A stretch of 34,168 bases of DNA from an uncultured Oscillospiraceae bacterium (GCA_900544375.1 UQUZ01000028.1:1-34168), one strand, 5' to 3'; positions 7,615-15,589 are shown, counted from the stretch's first letter. Translations and numbers: made by a program. The notes: generated from the letters alone by a model not told the origin.

Positions 7615-8460
7615 ATGGATACGCAAGCGAAGAAACAGCTCGAAATGACCGCCTGCAAGGTCCGTATGGGCGTCATTGAAGAAACCTTCCAGGCCAAGTC
7701 CGGCCATCCGGGCGGATCGCTTTCCGTCACGGATCTCCTGACATACCTCTATTTTAAGGAGATGAATATTGATCCCGCACAGCCAAAGATGGAAACGCGC
7801 GATCGCTTTGTCCTCTCCAAAGGCCACACAGCCCCCGCGCTCTACGCGGTGATGGCGCAGCGCGGCTATTTCCCGGAGGAAGAGCTTAAATCACTGCGCA
7901 AAGTTGGTTCGCGTTTGCAGGGGCATCCGAGCATGAAGCTGCTGCCGGGGATCGATATGAGCACAGGCTCCTTGGGCCAGGGCATTTCGGCCGCCGTGGG
8001 TATGGCACTTGGCTCGAAATATGGGCATAAAGGTTTTCGGGTTTACACTGTGCTCGGCGATGGCGAGTTGGAAGAGGGCCAGGTTTGGGAGGCCGCAATG
8101 TTTGCAGCGGCCAAAAAGCTTGATAATCTCGTTGCGATTGTCGATAACAACAACCTGCAAATCGACGGCTCTGTGGAAGAGGTCAATTCCCCCTATCCGA
8201 TTCCGGAAAAATTTGTGGCCTTTGGCTGGAATGTGATTGAAATCGACGGCCACAGCTTTGATGATATGGAAGCCGCCCTACAGGCTGCCCATACATGTAA
8301 GGATAAGCCCACTGCCATCATTGCGCAAACTATCAAGGGCAAGGGCGTTTCCTTCATGGAAAATCAGTGCGCATGGCACGGCACTGCGCCGAATGCGGAG
8401 CAGTATGAGCTGGCGATGAATGAATTGAAGGCCGCATTGGCAGAATTGGAGGCGGAATAA
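7615..8460 (+). CDS. Transketolase, N-terminal (TPP-binding) subunit
   Basis: Transketolase moves two-carbon ketol units between sugar phosphates in the non-oxidative pentose phosphate pathway, using thiamine diphosphate. Clostridia and archaea often split the enzyme into two polypeptides, and this 281-residue protein is the first. It contains SGHPGGSLS, FVLSKGHTAPALYAV, STGSLGQGISAAVGMA and the TPP motif GDGELEEGQVWEAA followed by IVDNNNLQIDG. It is separated from the second subunit by a single base, so stoichiometric coupled translation is expected. A strong promoter lies upstream. Confidence 0.95.
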   Translation: MDTQAKKQLEMTACKVRMGVIEETFQAKSGHPGGSLSVTDLLTYLYFKEMNIDPAQPKMETRDRFVLSKGHTAPALYAVMAQRGYFPEEELKSLRKVGSRLQGHPSMKLLPGIDMSTGSLGQGISAAVGMALGSKYGHKGFRVYTVLGDGELEEGQVWEAAMFAAAKKLDNLVAIVDNNNLQIDGSVEEVNSPYPIPEKFVAFGWNVIEIDGHSFDDMEAALQAAHTCKDKPTAIIAQTIKGKGVSFMENQCAWHGTAPNAEQYELAMNELKAALAELEAE

Positions 8461-8461
8461 G

Positions 8462-9409
8462 ATGGCAGAGGTAATCAAAAAAGCGACGCGCGACGGTTAC
8501 GGCAACGCGCTCGTTGAACTGGCTGAAAAATATGACAACCTAATCGTGATGGATGCCGACCTGGCGGCGGCTACCAAAACCGGAGTGTTTAAAAAAGCCT
8601 ATCCCGATCAATTTTTTGACGCGGGTATTGCGGAATGCAACCTCATGGGCGTTGCGGCAGGCCTTGCCACAACGGGCTATTTGGTTTTCGCTTCTTCCTT
8701 CGCCATGTTTGCGGCGGGCCGCGCGTTTGAGCAGGTGCGCAATACGATTGGCTATCCGCATATCAATGTGAAGATCGGTGCAACGCACGCTGGCATTTCC
8801 GTGGGTGAGGATGGTGCGAGCCATCAGTGCTGTGAGGATATTGCCCTGATGCGCACGATCCCGGGCATGGTCATCATCAACCCGGCGGATGATATTGAGG
8901 CGCGCGCGGCTGTGTTTGCCGCTGCGGAATACGACGGCCCCGTTTACTTGCGTTTTGGCCGTTTGGCGGTGCCGCGCATCTTTGACGAAACGTATTCCTT
9001 TGAGATCGGCAAGGCCGTTGAGCTGCGTGATGGCGGGGATGTCACGATCATCGCTACCGGCCTGATGGTCAATGAGGCGCTGATAGCGCAGGAAGAGTTG
9101 AGGAAGGAAGGCGTGAGCGCCCGCGTCATCAATATGGCGACCATCAAGCCGATTGACCGTGACTGTATCATTGCAGCCGCGAAGGAAACGGGCGCGATTG
9201 TTACGGCGGAGGAGCACAGCATCATTGGCGGCCTCGGTTCCGCAGTGGCGGAGGTCGTGAGTGAAACAGTGCCGGTGCCCGTGGTGCGCGTGGGCGTGGA
9301 GGATACGTTCGGCTGCTCTGGCCCAGCGGTAGAGCTGCTGCATGTGTTTGGCCTTGATGCGGCCAATATTGTGGAGAAAGCTCACAAGGCAATTGCGCTA
9401 AAAGCATAA
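8462..9409 (+). CDS. Transketolase, C-terminal subunit
   Basis: The second half of the split transketolase (315 residues). It carries the pyrimidine-binding domain, with VMDADLAAATKTG, FFDAGIAECNLMGVAAGLA (the conserved glutamate that activates TPP) and HAGISVGEDGASHQ, and the C-terminal transketolase domain with TAEEHSIIGGLGSAVAE. It would form the active site together with the protein encoded immediately upstream. Homologous 1-deoxyxylulose-5-phosphate synthase is a single larger protein with different motifs, so transketolase is the better call. A terminator follows at 9470. Confidence 0.95.
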   Translation: MAEVIKKATRDGYGNALVELAEKYDNLIVMDADLAAATKTGVFKKAYPDQFFDAGIAECNLMGVAAGLATTGYLVFASSFAMFAAGRAFEQVRNTIGYPHINVKIGATHAGISVGEDGASHQCCEDIALMRTIPGMVIINPADDIEARAAVFAAAEYDGPVYLRFGRLAVPRIFDETYSFEIGKAVELRDGGDVTIIATGLMVNEALIAQEELRKEGVSARVINMATIKPIDRDCIIAAAKETGAIVTAEEHSIIGGLGSAVAEVVSETVPVPVVRVGVEDTFGCSGPAVELLHVFGLDAANIVEKAHKAIALKA

Positions 9410-9427
9410 GGCTTTCTGAAAAAATGG

Positions 9428-9457
9428 TTGACAAACGAACATCAGCCGTTTTATCAT
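9428..9457 (+). promoter_or_regulatory. Promoter-like element just upstream of a terminator
   Basis: A perfect TTGACA (9428-9433) is followed by an 18-bp spacer and TATCAT (9452-9457). Transcription from it would meet the terminator at 9470-9507 almost at once. It may drive the shikimate-kinase-like gene by read-through, give a very short RNA, or be fortuitous. Confidence 0.4.
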
Positions 9458-9469
9458 AATCAATAAGGG

Positions 9470-9507
9470 CAGAGGGGCCTGCTGGTGCTGGCCCCTCTGT
9501 TTTTTTC
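9470..9507 (+). terminator. Rho-independent terminator after transketolase genes
   Basis: A perfect 10-bp stem, CAGAGGGGCC (9470-9479) with GGCCCCTCTG (9490-9499), has a 10-nt loop and a run of eight T. Confidence 0.92.
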
Positions 9508-9555
9508 AAAAAAATAGGATTGATACAAGCTTTTTGCACGTTGGGGGATCAAAAA

Positions 9556-10068
9556 ATGAAAAATATTGTACTGATCGGCATGCCTGCATGTGGAAAAAGT
9601 ACGATCGGCGTCATTCTTGCAAAGACGATGGGCGTCGGCTTTCTGGATACGGATTTGCTGTTGCAGCAGCGCGAGGGCAAGCGCTTGCAAGAGATCATTG
9701 ATGGGCATGGGCTGCCATATTTTTTGCGTGTGGAATCACACGCGATTCAAAGCATTGATTGCCGCGATACGGTAATCGCTACGGGCGGGAGCGCCGTTTA
9801 CAGTGAAATTGCCATGCGCCATCTACATCTGAGCAGCATCCTGATCTATTTACAACTGCCGTATGAGGAGATTGAGCATAGGCTCGATAATATCAAAACG
9901 CGGGGCGTTGCCATGGAAAAGGGCGAATCTCTGTATTCGCTTTATCAGGAGCGTGCGCCGTTGTATGAAAAGTGGGCCGATCTTATCATTGATGCGGCGG
10001 GCCAAACGGCAGAGCAGACGGTAGAGGCCATTTTGGAAGCCATCGGAAATGAAAATGGGAACCAGTAA
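9556..10068 (+). CDS. Shikimate-kinase-like P-loop kinase
   Basis: A 170-residue P-loop kinase of the shikimate kinase family. It has Walker A GMPACGKST, the DTD motif (LDTDLLLQQ), the helix EGKRLQEIID, TGGSAVYS, and the LID arginine in KTRGVAM. Two classical substrate positions differ. The GGG motif of shikimate kinases reads GGS, and the FRxxE arginine is shifted (FLRVE). The phosphoryl acceptor may therefore not be shikimate. ATG 9556 follows GGGGGA by 7 nt; the frame extends to 9520 without a ribosome site. No other aromatic pathway gene is adjacent. The kinase fold is sure, the substrate is not. Confidence 0.75.
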   Translation: MKNIVLIGMPACGKSTIGVILAKTMGVGFLDTDLLLQQREGKRLQEIIDGHGLPYFLRVESHAIQSIDCRDTVIATGGSAVYSEIAMRHLHLSSILIYLQLPYEEIEHRLDNIKTRGVAMEKGESLYSLYQERAPLYEKWADLIIDAAGQTAEQTVEAILEAIGNENGNQ

Positions 10069-10076
10069 ACAAAAGC

Positions 10077-10094
10077 GGGGCGCATATGCGCCCC
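10077..10094 (+). terminator. GC-rich palindrome after the kinase gene, weak terminator
   Basis: GGGGCGCATATGCGCCCC is a perfect 18-bp palindrome 8 bp after the stop codon. It lacks a real T-tract (TTCTGCT follows), so it is a weak terminator, an mRNA 3' stabiliser, or a protein site. Confidence 0.4.
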
Positions 10095-10284
10095 TTCTGC
10101 TGATACAGGCCAAAGGTCTGACCGGAAGATAGAGAAAGCCTGTTGCCGGCTTGGTTGCAGGGAAGAGCCTCTGCGGATGTATATGAAGCGGCAGTGGAGC
10201 CTTGTGGCGGGCATGGCCAGACCCTTCCAGGAGATGATGGGGGCAGATTGTGTTTGACTAGCCTGATCAGAGACGGATAAAACA

Positions 10285-10340
10285 ACAAAAACCAGGCGGC
10301 ATGCCACCCATGCGGGTGCATACCGCCTGATTTTATTTTT
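10285..10340. terminator. Bidirectional terminator between convergent genes
   Basis: CAGGCGG (10293-10299) pairs with CCGCCTG (10323-10329), and inner pairs ATGC/GCAT and ACCC/GGGT lengthen the stem. T-rich DNA follows on the plus strand (ATTTTATTTTT) and, read on the minus strand, after the hairpin as TTTTTGTTGTTTT. It can end the rightward kinase transcript and the leftward thpR operon. Between 10095 and 10284 I see no gene. Confidence 0.85.
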
Positions 10341-10878
10341 ACCCAATTGGCTGCACAAATCGCGGCACATATTGCAACAGGCCGTTTACCCGCCGGGATT
10401 CCATCAGGGCAATTTCCTTCACCAGCATGCGGGCAGGCGGCAGCGTTTGGCCGTAGTCCTTTGCCCGAAAACCAGGCTCCAAGATGACCTGACGCCCCAG
10501 CGTCAGATGCGGCCGGAAGGCCCGCTTTTCTAGGGAAAAGCCTGCCTGCATAAGCGCTGCGTTCACCTGCTGTTGGAGAGCGGTCAGCGCACCATTTTCC
10601 GGAACGCCCATCCACCAAAGATCGCCTCCGCTCCGCTGAAAGCATCCCAACCCTGCAAGCTCCATGGCAAACGATTCTGCGCGGATAGAGCCGAGCGCCC
10701 GTTTGGCCGAATCTATCCGATTCGTTTCACCGAGAAAGGCAAGCGTCAAATGCAGGTTTTCTCTGCGGCTAAAATTGCCCTGCCGCGCATGGCTTTTGAG
10801 CCCTGCAATCGCAGCGCAGAGCACATCCTTGCATGGTTCATCGAAACAGATTGCCACAAAAAGCCGCATGTTTCCCAC
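10339..10878 (-). CDS. thpR: RNA 2',3'-cyclic phosphodiesterase ThpR (2H family)
   Basis: A 2H phosphoesterase of 179 residues, the usual length. Both signature HxT motifs are present: HLTLAF near residue 42 and HLTLGR near residue 124. Family members hydrolyse 2',3'-cyclic phosphate RNA ends to 2'-phosphate and can ligate tRNA halves in vitro; the in vivo role is uncertain. The frame may start at GTG 10878 (7 nt after GAAGGA) or at the in-frame ATG 10869, which would give the more usual MRLFVAI beginning. It follows the histidine kinase by 25 bp as the last gene of a leftward operon. Confidence 0.9.
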   Translation of the reverse strand: MGNMRLFVAICFDEPCKDVLCAAIAGLKSHARQGNFSRRENLHLTLAFLGETNRIDSAKRALGSIRAESFAMELAGLGCFQRSGGDLWWMGVPENGALTALQQQVNAALMQAGFSLEKRAFRPHLTLGRQVILEPGFRAKDYGQTLPPARMLVKEIALMESRRVNGLLQYVPRFVQPIG

Positions 10879-10903
10879 TCATCCTTCCTTCGTCAGGGCG
10901 CGA

Positions 10904-12472
10904 TTACCTTTGCTGCTGGCTCCTTATTGCATCCAAAGGAGAAGGCTGCGCGTCCGCTTTTTTAATATCGAACCAAAACAGCACGCCGTCCGGTTGATTT
11001 TCACAGCCATATCCACAGCCATATAGCTCCTGGAGGGCGCGGACGATGGAAAGCCCAAGGCCGTAGCGCTGCTCTGAGCCGCGCTTGCGGGATTTATCCG
11101 CCCGGTGGAAGCTGATCCAAATTTTATCCAGCTCATCTTGCGCAATCGGTTCTCCCGTATTGAAAACACGCACTCGATAACGATTCTCTTCCGTTTCGAT
11201 GCAGTCAATCTCAATTTGCTTTTCTCCAGAGGCATGGGATACGGCATTGATCATATAATTGTTCAACACGGTCGTGAGCTTTTCCACATCTCCATAGCCG
11301 CGGTATGCTTCCGGGATATCTGCCTGGACAGCGATCCCATTTTCATCGAAGAGCAGGCGACGAGTATTGAGAAATTCAGTGGTCAGCTCGCGGATGGAGA
11401 ATGGCTCTTCATGCAGCTGGTAAGCGCCGGCCTCATAGCGGGAGAGCTCCAGCAGCTCCATCACCATTCGGTTCATATGCCGGGTTTCCTCCATAATAAT
11501 GCCGCAGTATTCCGCGGCCTGCTCCGGCTCCTGCGCAACGCCGAGCTGGAGGCCTTCCGCATAGCCCTGAATGATGGCAATCGGCGTTTTGAGCTCGTGG
11601 GATACGTTGGAGATGAATTCCTTTCGAATCTGCTCCGTGCGACGTTCCTTTTCAATATCCGCCTCGAGCCGCCGGTTTTTTTGTTGCAAATCCTTGAGCG
11701 TTGCATCCAGCGAATCGGAAAGGACATTAATGCTGCGCGCAAGCTCGGAAAGCTCATCTTTCCCTTTGGCGGTGCACTTGCGGGAGAAATCCATCTGTGC
11801 CATGCCGCGGGTTACCTGGTTCATTGCAATCAGCGGCTTGGTGAATTTATTCGCATACCAGGCGGCGAAAATGATGGCGCTGAACATGATAATCACGGTG
11901 ATCGCGCCAAACAGGTTGTTCGCCAACAGCGCATTAGATTCAATCACATTTTTTTGGGCGGATACTTCAATGGTTTGCCCATTCTCCGTTGGGAGGCCGA
12001 ATATAATATACTGAATATCATGGCTGCGCCCTTCGCGCACTTCAAAATAGGAGCCGTCGCTGCGCGATTCCCGCTCCAAGGTGGTAAGGTTATATTTAAA
12101 TTGTTTGAAAAAATCATCGCTGAAGAGCGGGCTCCCGGAGCTGTAGCTATAGGGATTGTAAAAGGTAGCCCAAAGGGGGCGTCCGGCTGAATCCATAATC
12201 TCCACAGCAATGTTGTATTTTGTAGCAAGAGAATAAAGCTGATCCCGAAAATCGGTTTCCTGTGTCTGATCCATCTCGTTAATGCTGCGGGCCGCCTGCT
12301 GGAGATTATCCTTTTCCCTCCAAATATACACCTGCGAGAGCAATCGGGAGTTGACGAATAAAATCAGTGCGGCGCTTAGCAGAAGGATCGCCACGATCTG
12401 GAAAAAGAGCTTTTGCTTGATGCTCCCTTTAAGGGGGCTGTTTTTATCACGCTTCAGAGTTGGCAACGTCAT
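10904..12472 (-). CDS. Two-component sensor histidine kinase (PhoR/OmpR-partner type)
   Basis: A 522-residue membrane sensor kinase. TM1 lies at about residues 22-40, an extracytoplasmic sensor region at about 41-185, TM2 at about 186-208 and HAMP at about 209-262. The HisKA domain has the phospho-accepting H292 in FISNVSHELKTP. The ATPase domain includes NNYMINAVSHA (N-box), VFNTGEPI (G1) and RYGLGLSIV (G2). The ATG overlaps the response regulator stop (ATGA), as for a cognate pair. The signal is unknown. The extracellular domain places it as an envelope or small-molecule sensor; PhoP-box-like repeats at the operon promoter hint at a PhoPR-like pair. Confidence 0.93.
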   Translation of the reverse strand: MTLPTLKRDKNSPLKGSIKQKLFFQIVAILLLSAALILFVNSRLLSQVYIWREKDNLQQAARSINEMDQTQETDFRDQLYSLATKYNIAVEIMDSAGRPLWATFYNPYSYSSGSPLFSDDFFKQFKYNLTTLERESRSDGSYFEVREGRSHDIQYIIFGLPTENGQTIEVSAQKNVIESNALLANNLFGAITVIIMFSAIIFAAWYANKFTKPLIAMNQVTRGMAQMDFSRKCTAKGKDELSELARSINVLSDSLDATLKDLQQKNRRLEADIEKERRTEQIRKEFISNVSHELKTPIAIIQGYAEGLQLGVAQEPEQAAEYCGIIMEETRHMNRMVMELLELSRYEAGAYQLHEEPFSIRELTTEFLNTRRLLFDENGIAVQADIPEAYRGYGDVEKLTTVLNNYMINAVSHASGEKQIEIDCIETEENRYRVRVFNTGEPIAQDELDKIWISFHRADKSRKRGSEQRYGLGLSIVRALQELYGCGYGCENQPDGVLFWFDIKKADAQPSPLDAIRSQQQR

Positions 12473-13146
12473 ATCTGTCCCTCGATTTTATAGCCCATTC
12501 CGTAAACTGTTTTCAAATGCGCGCCGCCCCATTCGCCCAGCTTCGTGCGCAGGCGCGCCATGTGAGAATCGACTGTGCGGATATCGCCCACATAATCAAT
12601 GCCCCAAATGGAATCAAGCAACTGCTCGCGCGTATAAACGCGGCCAGGGCTCGCCATTAGCTTGCGCAGGAGATTGTATTCCTTGAGCGTCAGCTCCAGA
12701 GGTTTCCCGTGCAGGGTGACCTCGTGCGCTTCTTCGTTAATGCAGAGCTCGTCCATATGCATGGAGTCGCCAGCATCCGGCGCCTGTGCGCGCCGCAGTA
12801 GAGCGGCCACCCGCTTCATCAGCACAGAAGGGCTGAACGGTTTCGTCACATAGTCGTCAGCACCGGCCTCAAAGCCCATCAGTTCGTCAAATTCCTCGCT
12901 GCGGGCGGTGAGCATCAGGATGGGCATGTTGGAGGTTTCGCGCACGGCGCGGCATACCTCCCAGCCGTCACGCTTCGGCATCATCACATCGAGCAGCATG
13001 AGCGCCGTATCCGGATGCGCATGAAAAACAGAGAGGGCTTGCTCGCCATCCTCCGCTTCCAGCGGCTCGTAGCCCTCCCGGCGAAGAAAATCACACACCA
13101 GCCGGCGAATGTGCGCTTCGTCGTCCGCAATCAAAATTTTCTGCAT
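12469..13146 (-). CDS. OmpR/PhoB-family response regulator
   Basis: A 225-residue DNA-binding response regulator. The receiver domain (1-118) has acidic residues DDE at 9-11, the phosphorylation site D53 (LMLLDVMMP), a switch T in LTARS and the conserved lysine in TKPFSP. The winged-helix effector domain includes LTLKEYNLLRKL, REQLLDSIWG and TVDSHMARLRTKL, followed by a terminal YGMGYKIE. Its start ATG follows GGGAGG by 8 nt. It is first in the leftward operon with the kinase and thpR, and is divergent from the secreted-protein/ABC cassette. It could regulate that cassette as well as itself, but this is inference. Confidence 0.95.
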   Translation of the reverse strand: MQKILIADDEAHIRRLVCDFLRREGYEPLEAEDGEQALSVFHAHPDTALMLLDVMMPKRDGWEVCRAVRETSNMPILMLTARSEEFDELMGFEAGADDYVTKPFSPSVLMKRVAALLRRAQAPDAGDSMHMDELCINEEAHEVTLHGKPLELTLKEYNLLRKLMASPGRVYTREQLLDSIWGIDYVGDIRTVDSHMARLRTKLGEWGGAHLKTVYGMGYKIEGQI

Positions 13147-13186
13147 GATGCAAGCCTCCCAGCTTTTGGATTGGTTTCTGCATTTG

Positions 13187-13215
13187 ATTTTAGCACAGCG
13201 GAAGAGGGCTTACAA
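13187..13215 (-). promoter_or_regulatory. Promoter of the two-component operon
   Basis: Read on the minus strand, TTGTAA (13215-13210), a 17-bp spacer and TAAAAT (13192-13187) form a sigma-A-type promoter about 40 bp upstream of the response regulator start. Confidence 0.6.
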
Positions 13216-13237
13216 GCGGCTTCACAATCCTTTTACA
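13209..13237 (+). promoter_or_regulatory. PhoP-box-like TTHACA direct repeats
   Basis: Three near-identical hexamers, CTTACA (13209), TTCACA (13221) and TTTACA (13232), recur at 12 and 11 bp on the same strand. They overlap the -35 region of the two-component promoter. TTHACA repeats spaced by one helical turn are the known binding pattern of PhoP/PhoB-type regulators, so autoregulation is a reasonable inference. Confidence 0.4.
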
Positions 13238-13312
13238 TTTTGGGCAAGCGATCGCCATACTTTGGGATAAATTATGATATGGGGAATATACGTATTTTAA
13301 TTATGCATAATA

Positions 13313-13341
13313 TTGACAAAATATGAGTTATAAGCTATTAT
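13313..13341 (+). promoter_or_regulatory. Strong promoter of the secreted-protein/ABC cassette
   Basis: TTGACA (13313-13318), a 17-bp spacer and TATTAT (13336-13341) lie in very AT-rich DNA. A leader of about 130 nt precedes the first gene at 13477; I see no clear structure or ORF in it. Confidence 0.8.
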
Positions 13342-13476
13342 ACAAGTGGGCCCAATGGAAACAATTTCATATAAAGTGGATTGGATCCATTTGCTATTAA
13401 GAGTTGTAAATTCTATAGCGAGAGGGGATGGATAAACAAGTATTTTTCACCATATTTATGTAAAGGAGAGTTTTCT

Positions 13477-14007
13477 ATGAAAAAATTAGCTTCATTGGCA
13501 ATGGCTTTGTTAATATTGTTGAGCACGTCCATATGTGCTTTTGCAACTTCTGACAGCAATACAAAAACAATCAATGCAAACCCGTTGAAGAGGATTCAGG
13601 CAAATGTGTGGATTGATACGTGGGCGACTAGCTCTGGCAATTCGAACAGATGGGAGTATACTGTTTCTGCAAAATTTCTTGACAGCAAGAATTATGTAGA
13701 ATGGATCAAAACAGAATGGTATGCATATGCCAAAATCAGGAAATCCACAGTTATCACACTGGGAATAGAGGGTAAGACAACAAAGGAACTGACTGTTTCC
13801 GCTTCCTCTTCCTCGGAATGGCAGACAAAATATACGCCGAAGGCACACTGGACCAACGGCAAATATTATACAATCTCCGACTGGGCAAATACTTTGGTGA
13901 TTAATTCTAGGTCGGATTATGCAGCGGGTTCGAAGGGGATTACAAATACGGCGTCCGTTAAAGTCTTTGGAGATCCGAAAACCTATTCCGTGGCCGCAAC
14001 TACCTAA
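13477..14007 (+). CDS. Secreted protein of unknown function
   Basis: A 176-residue protein with a classical signal peptide: basic MKK, hydrophobic core to about residue 20, and a likely cleavage after CAFA. The mature part is rich in Ser, Thr, Lys, Trp and Tyr, has no Cys, and looks mainly beta (for example VWIDTWATSSGNSNRW). I do not recognise a family. ATG 13477 follows AAAGGAGAG by 6 nt; the upstream in-frame extension has no ribosome site. It is the first gene of an AT-rich cassette with a lipoprotein and an ABC transporter. A strong hairpin directly follows, which would let it be made in excess over the genes behind. It might be a bacteriocin-like or surface-active product; that is inference from context only. 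Confidence 0.75.
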   Translation: MKKLASLAMALLILLSTSICAFATSDSNTKTINANPLKRIQANVWIDTWATSSGNSNRWEYTVSAKFLDSKNYVEWIKTEWYAYAKIRKSTVITLGIEGKTTKELTVSASSSSEWQTKYTPKAHWTNGKYYTISDWANTLVINSRSDYAAGSKGITNTASVKVFGDPKTYSVAATT

Positions 14008-14019
14008 ATCATTCTGCTT

Positions 14020-14059
14020 GCAGGAGAGAATATCTTGTCATTCAGATATTCTCTCCTGC
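14020..14059 (+). terminator. Strong intercistronic hairpin, partial terminator or stabiliser
   Basis: GCAGGAGAGAATATCT (14020-14035) pairs perfectly with AGATATTCTCTCCTGC (14044-14059), a 16-bp stem with an 8-nt loop. Only ATCTTT follows, so termination is probably incomplete. The hairpin ends 18 bp before the lipoprotein start and could set the ratio of the secreted protein to the transporter genes. Confidence 0.7.
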
Positions 14060-14077
14060 ATCTTTGGGGAGATCAAT

Positions 14078-14986
14078 ATGAGAAGAGCTTTATCTGTTTT
14101 TTGTGTAATCCTTTTACTCATCGGATTGTTTTCGTCGTGTTCCACAAACGGAAATGAATATGCAAATGTTTTTCAATCAGCTTATTTAGAAACAAATGAA
14201 ATTTATTATAATTATTATTCTTCCAAGCTGTTGCTCCTAAAAGACAGCGGTGAAGAGCGGGAAGAGAATTCGGAGGATATTATCCAATATCCTTTTTTAA
14301 ACAATAATCATTACTTTACGAGCGGCAGCAGCACACAGAATCATTTTAAAATTCTCAAGCTTCAGGGCAATAAAATTCAAACCATTTTTGAATTGCCTGA
14401 TGCATCGAACAGTGCCCTCTTCCCTTTGGATGAGTTTGGAGGAAAGCTTTATTTTATAAAAACTACGTATCTTAACAACACGCCGCAAAGCAGCGTAATC
14501 TGCGTTTATGAAGAGGACCATCTGGTGGAATTGGAAGGCACGCAATGCCAGTCCATCACGGCAGGCACGATCGTTGGAGGCATGATATACTATATTGCCG
14601 TCAGGGATGTGCAGAAGCAAATTGCAGATATCATGAAAGTCAGCCTCAACGTCCCGGAACAAGTGCCTGTGATCCATCAGTCAGACACCAAAAGTTATTT
14701 CTTATATCGATTTCGGGATACGCTGATCTACACAGATGAACAATTTATCTATGCGGGAGATCACAGATATGCATATAAAAATTCGGATTATGTTTCTTTC
14801 TTTGATCACAAATCAGTGATGATACAATCACACGAAACGAAAGATGGCGAAAAGATACTGGTTTATGATTTGAACACTGGCGAACAAATAAAGCAATTTC
14901 CATATTGCGACGCCTTGCGAATTGATGAGCAAGAAATGAAACTACTTTATTCGGACGGCGTGAAAACATATCAGTGGGGGAGTTAA
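14078..14986 (+). CDS. Lipoprotein of unknown function in ABC cassette
   Basis: A 302-residue predicted lipoprotein. The N-terminal hydrophobic segment is followed by the lipobox-like GLFSSC, so it should be anchored outside the membrane after LspA processing. The body is rich in Tyr, Asp, Gln and Ile and looks like repeated beta strands (for example GGKLYFIKTTYL, GGMIYYIAVRD, RFRDTLIYTD), compatible with a propeller-like fold, but no family is recognised. ATG 14078 follows GGGGAGA. Its stop directly abuts the ATG of the ABC ATPase gene. It could be a substrate-binding, immunity or sensor partner of the transporter. Confidence 0.7.
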   Translation: MRRALSVFCVILLLIGLFSSCSTNGNEYANVFQSAYLETNEIYYNYYSSKLLLLKDSGEEREENSEDIIQYPFLNNNHYFTSGSSTQNHFKILKLQGNKIQTIFELPDASNSALFPLDEFGGKLYFIKTTYLNNTPQSSVICVYEEDHLVELEGTQCQSITAGTIVGGMIYYIAVRDVQKQIADIMKVSLNVPEQVPVIHQSDTKSYFLYRFRDTLIYTDEQFIYAGDHRYAYKNSDYVSFFDHKSVMIQSHETKDGEKILVYDLNTGEQIKQFPYCDALRIDEQEMKLLYSDGVKTYQWGS

Positions 14987-15589
14987 ATGTTAGAGCTAAG
15001 AGACATTTCACTGACGTTTGGGAATAAGATGATATTCGATCATCTGAATTTTCAATTTCATGAAAAACAGGTTTACGTTATCAGGGGCGAAAGCGGAAAG
15101 GGTAAAACAACGCTGCTGAATATGATTGCAGGCTACGTCAGCCCGGATTCCGGAGAGGTTTTGATGGATGCTCAGGATTGTCTGGGGTATCTATATCAAG
15201 ATGAAACGCTGTTTTCCAATCTGACAGTGAAGGAAAACCTGTTTATCAAATTTGCATCTACAAACCGAAGCTTCGAGTTTGAGCAAAAATGTATGCAAAT
15301 TCTGCAAAGCCTGAAGGTGGGAGACCTAATCGATCGGAAGGTGGAACTCCTCTCAGGAGGGGAACGGCAGCGAATCCAAATTGCCAGTGTGTTATTGGAT
15401 GAACCGAATCTTATTTTAATGGATGAACCGACCTCAAAGCTAGACCGTGAGAATACCGGTAATATTATGGAGATCGTTAAAACGACGTTTCAGGATAAAA
15501 CAGTGATCGTCGTCACCCATGAAGAGATCGATTACGGAGCGCGTTCAGTCAGGTTGATGCTGGAAAATGGAGGGTTGATTCTTGAATAA
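14987..15589 (+). CDS. ABC transporter ATP-binding protein (MacB/LolD-like)
   Basis: A complete but short ABC ATPase of 200 residues. Walker A is GESGKGKTT, the Q-loop is GYLYQDETLF, the signature is LLSGGERQRIQIA, Walker B is LILMDEPTSKLD, and the H-loop is VIVVTHEE. The sequence type and partner fit the MacB/LolD/FtsE group that works with FtsX-like permeases in mechanotransmission or peptide and lipoprotein handling. The start abuts the lipoprotein stop and the 3' end overlaps the permease by 8 bp, so all are translationally coupled. Confidence 0.93.
   Translation: MLELRDISLTFGNKMIFDHLNFQFHEKQVYVIRGESGKGKTTLLNMIAGYVSPDSGEVLMDAQDCLGYLYQDETLFSNLTVKENLFIKFASTNRSFEFEQKCMQILQSLKVGDLIDRKVELLSGGERQRIQIASVLLDEPNLILMDEPTSKLDRENTGNIMEIVKTTFQDKTVIVVTHEEIDYGARSVRLMLENGGLILE

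Noticed and set aside
8540..9385. A 281-codon minus-strand frame
   Set aside because: Antisense to the transketolase C-terminal subunit, with His/Arg-rich composition and no motif.
9945..10645. Minus-strand open frames across 9945-10645
   Set aside because: They run through the bidirectional terminator and out of frame across thpR; no ribosome site or motif supports them.
11105..12190. A 361-codon open frame on the plus strand
   Set aside because: It is the antisense of the histidine kinase, which has every expected motif; the plus-strand product has no recognisable domain and no ribosome site.
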